64,000 nucleotides of DNA from Cranoglanis bouderius. Its lineage: Eukaryota > Chordata > Actinopteri > Siluriformes > Cranoglanididae. The translations under genes were made by a program, and so were the position numbers. Location of the stretch: assembly GCA_023630585.1 (NCBI GenBank), contig CM042566.1:10733254-10797253 (forward strand), given 5' to 3'. Positions 57,052 through 64,000 of the stretch are shown here, in pieces. Numbering within the stretch: the stretch's first letter is position 1; every line of letters starts with the position of its first letter. The notes beneath the pieces are model-generated. The model saw nothing but the letters and a program-made list of their open reading frames with translations. It was not told where the DNA came from and did no database searches.

Positions 57052-57645
57052 TCACTGGGTTGACAGGAGTGTTGTAAGGGGATGAAGTTGGAACGAGGAT
57101 ACCCTATGATAAAAGAGAACAAATAACCTCACCCACACCTTCTTCCTTCTCAGGAGAGACTGGGTATTGTTTATAGTACACAGGCATAGATGAGTGCAAT
57201 TTAGCGATGTAGGGGGCCACATGTATATGTCCCACCTCACTGGCATGTGTCGCCCAATGTCGACAAGGGCAACAGGAATTACTGGGTCGTCCTGTGTCTC
57301 TAGCTCAGGAGAAACGGAGGAAAACAATAAATTGGATGGGGTGCACAGGATGAAACAGCCCTGCTCAAAAGAGAGAGAACAACACAGTTTAGACAAAACA
57401 TCGCGGCCTAAAAGATTAAATGGTGAAGAAGGAATGACAACAAATTTATTGTAAAACATAATATTGGGATCGTCAGGGCTGGTGACTTGGAGAGGGAATG
57501 TCTTATGACAGGTAACAGGAACCCCATCTATTCCCACAGTGTTAATACTAGCACCCGGCACAGGCCCACAATACTGTTTCCCAAACGAGGTGCATGTAGC
57601 CCCGGTATCTACCATAAAGGAGTACACCCTAGCGGCAACACACAA
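57052..57645 (-). pseudogene. ERV protease
   Basis: An aspartic protease of the retropepsin family, which matures Gag-Pol. VDTGAT at about 57597-57614 is the active-site loop, and LLGRDVLSKL near 57410 is the conserved second motif. The frame then shifts: its last residues no longer read as RT, although RT sequence continues in another frame. Confidence 0.85.
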
Positions 57646-57867
57646 ATGGATGATAGGGAGTGACTATGGGTCGCTAGACAAAATTAAAGAAAGCATGGAG
57701 GGATTCTCTGAACTCTGTGGGCAGCCCTATGGTTGTTTGAAAGTCCACTGGGAAGGGTAGTTCCCATTTGGCACAGTATTCTGAGACTGCTGAGTTTGTT
57801 GGATTTTAGGAGTGGAAGCTGGTCCACTAGAAGTGGGGCGAGATTGGAGATCAAGTTGTTTTTTACT

Positions 57868-57909
57868 GCATTCCTTTTCCCAATGTCCTGGAATGTTACA
57901 ATAACGGCA
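57868..57909 (-). other. Nucleocapsid CCHC zinc knuckle
   Basis: CRYCNIPGHWEKEC fits CX2CX4HX4C and marks the end of gag, between the capsid region and protease. Only one knuckle is seen. Confidence 0.88.
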
Positions 57910-57945
57910 GTTCCCTACTCGTCTGTTATAGTGTTTATGTGAGGG

Positions 57946-59233
57946 TCAAAACGGGCCATCGTGAATGTTAGACACCATTATGGGTTTGGCCTTAGGTTTG
58001 ATTGGAGCCTCAAAGGCCCTGGCAGATTCCAATTCCCGAGTGGCAAACTGATGTGCAGTCATTCCCTGCAGATTTTGCGTAGTAATTCTGATGGGTTGAG
58101 CACATTCGGGATGCATGTTGTTCAAACACGTGTTTATGAATAGGATGGTATGGTCTCCTCCTAGAGGCAAACGCGAATTATTCTCCCATTCGTTCTGGAA
58201 GCAAATTAGGAAATAGCTAGGAGATTCATGTACCTGCTGTTTAGTGTTCACTGTGTGTGAGAGATCCTGTTTCCCTCGTGATCTTTGCTGCAAGAAGGTG
58301 CACAGTTCGTTATAAAAATTATTAAGATGTTGAGGGTTACTCCAAGCATACTCCTATGGGTCTGCTTGTGTACTGCTACACCAGATCTCATCATGAGCCA
58401 AGCCAAGTGTTGGAATGTCTACAAGTAGAAGTTCCTCTGTAGTGTCATGGCCAAGGATTTTCAATAAAATACAACAAAAATCGGGACCAGTTAACTGAGA
58501 GTATCTAGTTTGAAGTTTAAGGGAGTCGACAAAGTGACCAGGTTTATCTGGTGAAGGCAAAGCATCACAGATGGCTTTTGTTTCAGCGACACTAGGTGGC
58601 TTCAGTGTGAAACAGTTACCAACCTGCACGAAGGGCATGGCAACGTTTGACTCAGCATGAGTGTCATAGTTATGAGAGTTAGTGGGCGTGACGTTAGCAG
58701 ACTCAACTGTACTTTCTGAATAGTAGTTAGTTTGAGCGCTATCGAGCAGACATCGCACTTCTGGATGTTGCATCTGATGGTCGTTGTATCGACGAGTTAT
58801 AGGATGGCGGTGCTATTGGTGTTGGAACTGAAGAGCATGCCAATATAATTTTACTTTTAGAATTTCTCATCTTGAGCCATGTGGAGTTTTTATCGTTCGA
58901 TTTGCCTTTGTTCTTACAATCAAGCTGCTTGTTCCAATTAGGTTTCTGGTCCAGCCATTTATTTAGTGCACGCGTCATGTAATCATAATCCTGGACAAGC
59001 CCCCATAAAACTGTTAGGTTTTGAATCGATACTGTTCATTTACTAATAGTATAGCTGTATTTAAGTCATCCTCATTAAAGGATCCCTCTCTAGGATAAGG
59101 ACGCCACTGAACAGAACCTGTAGTCCATCCTGCCAAATTGTCAACAAAAGGTTGTACAAAGATACCAAATCCCTGATTTGTACATCCAGTCATTAGGGGT
59201 TATCGCTGACTTGGACTGACCACTTCCACCCAT
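57946..59233 (-). pseudogene. ERV gag, several frames
   Basis: Virion core polyprotein. The ATG at 59233 gives MGGSGQS, a good N-myristoylation signal for the matrix. A second matrix block (QPFVDNLAGWTTGSVQW) follows in another frame, then blocks at 58978-58739, 58773-58354 (capsid-like, with DSLKLQTRYSQLTG) and 58293-57946. A stop and frame change occur at about 59010, exactly where an LTR/primer-site-like sequence lies. At least four frame breaks; non-functional. Confidence 0.75.
58987..59022 (-). other. LTR-end/primer-site-like sequence inside gag
   Basis: 25 bases (58998-59022) are identical to 59950-59974, the true LTR/primer-site junction. The 18 nt next to it on the minus strand, TGGGGGCTTGTCCAGGAT, match the tRNA-Pro primer site as I know it at 16 of 18 positions, better than the true site does. 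Confidence 0.7.
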
Positions 59234-59938
59234 GTCTTAATGATTTACACACAGAAAAAGTAACACACAACAAAGACAACACACAGCAAAGACAGCAGGA
59301 ATGTGCAGTGTGGTGGCAAAGATAGTTTCAATCAGCGAGAGGTTCAGAGAGAGAGAAAAATAAAATAAAAACAAAAATAGTGCGCGCGACCGAGACAGAC
59401 TTGGTTTATCCTCCTATTTCAAAATTCTTTGAACAATAGGGTTATACCATCTATATTTACTATAATGCCAATAGAAGCACTAATCAGCGGTCAGAACCAG
59501 TTATTTATTTATAGTATTGCTGAGAGGAACTCTACTCAGCGGTCGGAACCAGTTATTCATTTATAATATTGCCGAGAGGAACTCTACTCAGTGGTCAGAA
59601 CCAGTTATTTATTTATAATATTGCTGAAAGGAACTCTACTCAGCGGTCAGAACCAGTTATTTATTTATAGTATTGCTGAGAGGAACTCTATTCAGCGGTC
59701 GGAACCAGTTATTTATTTATAATATTGCTGAAAGGAACTCTACTCAGCGGTCGGAACCAATAAAGAAAAAAAAGATAAATAAAAATAAAATGCAACAAAG
59801 ATTCAACTAATTTCCATAGAAATTCCATAGAAAACCAAGGGATATTTATGCGGCACATGTAGTACAATTGGGCTGCATGAGGTATCTACTGCAAGGCAGA
59901 GTAAACAAATAAAAAATTATTCTTACCTCTCAGCAGAT
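59234..59938 (-). other. ERV 5' leader
   Basis: About 700 nt between primer site and gag, where packaging signals are expected. It contains the 52-bp repeat array and no ORF of note. Confidence 0.7.
59485..59761 (-). repeat. 52-bp tandem repeats in the ERV leader
   Basis: CAGCGGTCAGAACCAG or a one-base variant starts at 59485, 59537, 59589, 59641, 59693 and 59745: five exact 52-bp periods and a partial sixth. Units differ only by a few transitions. Confidence 0.97.
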
Positions 59939-59957
59939 ATCCCAGAACGAGCCCCCA
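59939..59957 (-). other. ERV primer binding site, tRNA-Pro type
   Basis: On the minus strand TGGGGGCTCGTTCTGGGAT begins six bases after the LTR. It matches the tRNA-Pro primer site of gammaretroviruses apart from one substitution and one extra base. Confidence 0.75.
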
Positions 59958-59963
59958 TAAAAC

Positions 59964-60490
59964 TGTTAGGTTTTAAATATATTGAATCTCCGGGTTACAA
60001 TTCCTAAGAAGAGAGAAAGTGAGAGTACACAAGAAAGACGGTGCCCTCGCCCTGCTACACGCTTCCTGCACCAAGGCCTTGGGAGAGTTTGCCAAATGAC
60101 ACACAGACACACAAAGTTCAAATGGCAGAATCTCTCTTTATTCAAAGAAAAGTCAGCATATATATCTGGCTTGGCACACAACAGAGGCAAAGGGTTATCT
60201 GTTGATTGGTTAGGTGGGGGGTGTATTTGCATAAAACAGGAAGCCTATTGATGTAAGGCCATATATGGTTTCTAGGAAGTAATAAAAGGAAATTGTTGTT
60301 GTTGGGGGAAGAATGTAAAAGCAAATGGTATTTGGGGAGACAGAGGAATACACAAATGGTGAGGGGCTTCCTCCATCCACACCTGAGTCAACAGAGAAAC
60401 AAAGAAGAGAGGTGCTAATACAGGAACAGAGAAGGGAGGGGGTGTTCACAGAGAGGACAGGAGGGGAAAGTGTTAATACGGGGACCCACA
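59964..60490 (-). mobile_element. ERV 5' LTR (527 bp)
   Basis: On the minus strand it runs TGTGGGTCCCCG... to ...AAAACCTAACA. It holds a TATATAT element at about 60158-60166 and AATAAA at about 60140, close together as in compact retroviral promoters. Its outer edge abuts Tc1 family 8 sequence at 60491. Confidence 0.85.
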
Positions 60491-60666
60491 TTGGTGGGTT
60501 TTTGTTAAATGTGAGTCAAAATCATCACAATTAAAAGAAGCAAAGACTTAAACTACTTCAGTCTGTGTGCATTGAATTTATTTAATACATGAGTTTCACA
60601 ATTTGAGTTGAATTAATGAAATAAATGAACTTTTCCACGACATTCTAATTTATTGAGATGCACCTG
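60491..60666. mobile_element. Tc1-like family 8, right-end fragment
   Basis: Matches 44054-44229 and ends GAGATGCACCTG before TA. The retroviral LTR entered its terminal repeat; the rest of this Tc1 copy is not present on the other side of the retrovirus. Confidence 0.9.
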
Positions 60667-60672
60667 TATATA

Positions 60673-60677
<5 letters not shown>

Positions 60678-60742
<65 letters not shown>
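60678..60742. repeat. (AT)n microsatellite
   Basis: 65 bp of alternating AT. Confidence 0.97.
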
Positions 60743-60747
<5 letters not shown>

Positions 60748-60781
60748 TATATATAGTTGTGTCTTAATAAACATCCATATA

Positions 60782-61290
60782 CAGTGGATAGGAATAATGT
60801 ACACACTCCTGTTAAAATTGCATTTTTTTTGGGATGTAAAAAAAAAACAGGATATGTAGGATCTCTTTGTTGAAAGGCATACATCAGGACAGGGGTACAA
60901 GAGAATTTCCAAGGAACACCATGAAATTCATCATCAACAAGTGAGGCACAATTGTGACACACAGTGACAATACCAATAACAGGATGCCTCTCCAAAATTA
61001 ACAAAACGATGAAATTTTATCAGGGAGGCTGCCAAGAGTCCTACAGAAACATTAAAGGAGCTGCAGAAATATCTGGCAAGTCCTGGTCTGTCCTGGCAGT
61101 TATGGTCTGATGCAGCATGATTTTAAAATATATGTTTGGTGCAAAAACAAGACAGCTTATCATCCAAAGAATACCAGACCCCTAGTAAAGTATGGTGGTG
61201 GCAGCATCATTCTATGGGACTTCTCTTCAGCTGGGCTCTAGTCAAGATAGAGGAGATCATGGATAGCTCCAAAGTTCTATTTTTTTTTCT
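60782..61290 (+). mobile_element. Tc1-like family 4, third copy, truncated
   Basis: After TA (60780-60781) it starts CAGTGGATAGGAATAATGTA and CCTGTTAAAATTGCA. Plus-strand transposase codons are visible in two patches, REAAKSPTETLKELQ near 61025-61070 and YGGGSI near 61193-61210, with a large loss between them. It ends at about 61290 in T-rich sequence. Confidence 0.75.
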
Positions 61291-61834
61291 TTTCTTTTTT
61301 TCCTAAAAGGTTTTTTTTTTTTTTTCAGAATTAAAACAATGACTCTTCCAAGAAATACACCATATGAACATATGGAAATAAAAAAACAGACTATCAAGAT
61401 GCCTTCTGTATTTTATGCACATTAACCGCCTTCATTGAACAACTTTATCTAACTTTGTGAAATTTATCCTCTCCACACTTCTTCCTTCTCTCCCAGCAGA
61501 AAGAGCCAGTGTTTGAATGTGCAGAATGGATAAAACGGTGCCACTGTTTCTAATTAGAGCATTAATTGCAATCCAAAGCAGAGATAGATTCAGGCTAAGT
61601 TTGTCAGGCAAAGTTTTCCTTTCTTCTGCTTTTGTTCTTGGTTTGTTCTCAGGGGAAAGCACATTGTGATCATATGAAGTTTAAGACATACACAGCTGGA
61701 ACTGTTGATCTAACTGATCAGAGTTTGCTACTAAGAACTGTTTTATATTTTTTTTTTTTTTTTTTATTTTATATTTCATTATTCTGAAGAAAAAAACTGT
61801 TTGCAAAAAATTTTAACTGATTACATTTTGCTAA
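61291..61834. other. No gene recognised
   Basis: T-rich runs (61308-61325 and 61748-61765) and short ORFs only. Confidence 0.5.
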
Positions 61835-62997
61835 CAGACACAGTGGCCATGCCACCTTCAATAGTGCTGCTGCAAGAGAGATGCATAGCCAGACACCAGC
61901 TTCTGGCAGCATTCCTGAGGAATCTAAGCCCATTCCTCATGAGCAATGGCCTCCAGTTCAGTAATATTCTTGGGTTTGCATGCTGCAACCACCTTCTTAA
62001 AATCCCACCAGAGATTTTCTATGAAGTTCAAATCAGGTGATTGTGATGGCCCTGTAGAATATTCCAGGACTATTTCTGCAACCAAGCCTTGGTGGAATTT
62101 GAGGTATGCTTGGGATCATTGTCCTGTTGAAAGGTCCAATGACGCCAAAGCTTCAGCTTCCTCACAGATGACATGATTTTTTTTCCTACGATTTCCAGAT
62201 ACTTCAATGAATCCATCTTGCCTTCCAGACGCTGCAGGTTTCCAGTGCCAGAGGATGCAAAGCAGCCCCAGAGCATCACCGAGCCACCACCATGCATGAC
62301 TGTAGACAGATTGTACTTTCTTCATTCTTCTTTCTCCAGACATACCACTGATCCATCGTGCCGAAAAGTTCCAGTTTTGTTTCATCGCTCCACAGAACAG
62401 AATCCCAAAACTTCTGTGGCTTATTTATATGATTTTGAGCTGACTTTTATTGTGCTTTTTGGTCAGTAGTAGTGTACATCTTGGAGTTCTGGCATGGAAA
62501 CCTTCTGCGTTTAGTACGCGCCATACTGTGCTCACTGAAATCTCAGTGCCTGTTGCCACTAAGTCTTGCTGTAGGTCTTTTGTCTTTTGCCTTCTCAGGA
62601 ATCTGGTTGCAGCCATTAATGGCTTCCTTTTTCTGCCCCGTCCAGTTATTTAATGTATTTTCTGCCCCTAGCCAGTTCAGATATTTCATGTGTTCCAGCT
62701 CAAGCACACCTTGTGCAACTAATGAAACCCTTGATTAGTTGCATCAAGTGTGCTTGAGACAACACCTGTTTTGCATGTTTGTGCTGTTGTGTGGGATTCT
62801 ATTCAGGGGGTTGAATAATTTTGAAACTGGAGAAGTCATAAGTTGCATTTTCAGTTGAATTTGGGGAAACCACTTGAAGCATTCGTTGTGTTGAACTATT
62901 GCTTTTGTTTGATTTGTTCACTGCAAACAGTTGAAAGTCTAAATTTTGACAATAAACCTGATTTGCAATGCAGGTTGAATAATTTTGATTGCAACTG
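61835..62997 (-). mobile_element. Tc1-like family 2, second copy
   Basis: The right TIR ends GATTGCAACTG at 62997 before TA. The minus-strand transposase is in pieces: N-terminal part 62616-62425 (STVWRVLNAEGFHARTP), then 62297-62070 with GGGSVMLWGCFASSGTG and QQDNDPKHTSNST (second Asp). The left end is missing. It preserves the catalytic region lost from the fused copy at 16103. Confidence 0.85.
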
Positions 62998-63004
62998 TAT
63001 GTGA

Positions 63005-64000
63005 ATCTCAATTAATGGGCGCCCTGTTTTATTTAACGAATAGGGATCTATCAAAGTCTGATCTTCACAACACATATTTGTGGAAGTGTATCATGCCATG
63101 AATGAAGGAGATTTCTGAGGACCTCAGAAAAAGAGTTGTTGATGCTCATCAGGCTGGAAAATTTTACAAAACCATTTCTAAAGAGTTTGGACTCTACTAC
63201 TCCCCAGTCAGACAGACTGTGTATAAATGGAGGAAATTCAAAGCCATTGTTCCCCTCCCCAGTAGTGGTTGACCAACAAAGATCACTCCAAGAGCAAGAC
63301 GTGTAATAGTCCAAAAGGTCACAACAGAACCCAGGGTAACTTCTAAGCAACTAAAGTCCTTGCTCAGATTGACTAATGTTAATGTTCATGAGTCCACCAT
63401 TAGGGGAACACTGAACAACAACAGTGTGCATGGCAGGGTTGCAAGGAGAAATTCACTGAAAAAGAGCATTGCTGCCTGTCTGCATTTGCTAAAGATCACA
63501 TGGACAAGCAGAAGGCTATTGGAAAAATGCTTTATGGATGGATGAGACCGAAATAGAACTTTTTGGTTGAAATGAGAAGCATTATGTTTGAAGAAAGGAA
63601 AACACTGCATTTCAGCATATGAACCTTAGCCATCTGTGAAACACAGTCATGGTAGTACCATGGTTTGGGCCTGTTTTGCTGCATCTAGGCAGGACGGTTT
63701 GCCATCATTGATGGAACAATGAATTCTGAAGTATACCATTGAATTCTAAAGGAAAATGTCAGGACATCTGTCTGTGGTCTGAATCTCAAGAGAAAGTGGG
63801 TCATACAGCAAGACAACGACCCTAAACACACAAGTCGTTCTACCAAAGAATGATTAAAGAAGAATAAGGTCAATGTTTTGGAATGTCCAAGTCAAAGTCC
63901 TGCCCTTAATCCAAAAGAAATATTGTGGAAGGACCTGAGGCAAACAGTTCATTGAGGAAACACAAAATCATCATAGAGTTGAAGCTTTTCTGAACTGAGG
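63005..64000 (+). mobile_element. Tc1-like family 11, runs off the window
   Basis: The plus-strand transposase starts near 63092 (MKEISEDLRKRVVDAHQAG, helix-turn-helix). Its first Asp is in ALWMDETEIELF near 63527-63563, the second in QQDNDPKHTS near 63810-63840, and the third-residue region near 63893-63930 reads SQSPALNPKE. Several frameshifts and stops. The left TIR is not clear, and the right end lies outside the window. Confidence 0.8.

Larger units (their letters stand above)
54618..57100 (-). pseudogene. ERV reverse transcriptase, split by LTR B
   Basis: The N-terminal fingers (about 57100-56922) include NPVRKPNGKGW and QDLRRIND. The palm (55089-54618) resumes with FTVVDLCSAFF. The two parts are separated only by the solo LTR 55090-56917 and its GAAG duplication. 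The catalytic YxDD box reads YAGD at 54879-54890, so the first Asp of the pair is lost independently of the insertion. Confidence 0.88.
52612..60490 (-). mobile_element. Class I endogenous retrovirus, 3'-truncated
   Basis: On the minus strand: 5' LTR (60490-59964), primer site, leader, gag, protease, RT, RNase H and integrase, in the canonical order. A family B solo LTR interrupts RT. Env and the 3' LTR are missing, integrase sequence ending at a Tc1 fragment at 52612. Every gene has frameshifts or stops. The primer site type (tRNA-Pro), the RT and RNase H style and the single CCHC knuckle point to a gamma/epsilon-like fish retrovirus. The 5' flank is a Tc1 family 8 end, and the 3' flank is Tc1 family 9. 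Confidence 0.9.

Noticed and set aside
59013..59500. A second, tandem 5' LTR starting at TGTTAGGTTTTG
   Set aside because: The sequence right of 59013 encodes matrix-like gag residues on the minus strand and has no LTR end or promoter signals; only the 25-bp junction is shared.
1..64000. tRNA, rRNA or small RNA genes
   Set aside because: No cloverleaf with A and B boxes or rRNA core motif was recognised by eye; a covariance-model scan was not possible here.

Overview
The window looks like repeat-choked, gene-poor DNA of a ray-finned fish. It holds at least a dozen copies of Tc1/mariner transposons, long (AT)n, (GT)n and (CT)n microsatellites, a truncated L2-type LINE with an (ATTGA)-type tail, a SINE with an (ATGTAA)n-type tail, several LTR retroelements and one degenerate class I endogenous retrovirus. 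No intact host gene is visible. A catfish-like or other otophysan genome would fit, but that is inference only. The one recognisable trace of a host gene is a broken cholinesterase-family pseudogene near 27.1-27.8 kb.

Layout. 1-1317 is the rest of a long LTR (family A), followed by a polypurine tract. 1965-4627 is an LTR element with 5-bp target duplications, whose interior is a decayed minus-strand reading frame built from minisatellites of 39, 42 and 78 bp. 7.3-10.6 kb has two copies of one Tc1 family, interrupted by a SINE, an unidentified 440-bp insert and a solo LTR. 13.0-15.4 kb is a Tc1 copy holding a complete 1.02-kb miniature LTR element. 15.4-17.5 kb is a run of Tc1 pieces joined end to end. 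22.9-25.3 kb is a three-level nest (Tc1, then Tc1, then solo LTR). 27.1-28.4 kb has the cholinesterase pseudogene cut by another Tc1. 28.4-31.6 kb is a pair of long inverted repeats resembling a foldback element. 36.3-37.7 kb is a Tc1 relic and 38.0-40.0 kb a LINE. 42.7-44.2 kb is a nearly intact Tc1 transposon. 46.4-47.1 kb is a solo LTR. 47.8-51.3 kb is a Tc1 with a 1.9-kb solo LTR (family A) inside its transposase gene.

52.6-60.5 kb is a minus-strand gamma/epsilon-like retrovirus: 5' LTR, tRNA-Pro-type primer site, leader with 52-bp repeats, gag, protease, RT, RNase H and integrase. A 1.8-kb solo LTR (family B) sits inside its RT. Its env and 3' LTR are gone. The rest, to 64 kb, is three more Tc1 remnants.

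The elements do not act together as a system; they form a layered insertion record. Exact target duplications (GTTTG, AATCA, GGCAC, GAAGG, CCAC, GAAG, GTGTTCT) and empty-site sequences in paralogous copies allow much of the order to be read. The most unusual items are the minisatellite-coding LTR element, the double inverted-repeat structure, the miniature LTR element whose two LTRs have different U3 halves, and the reappearance of the LTR/primer-site junction inside the retroviral gag.
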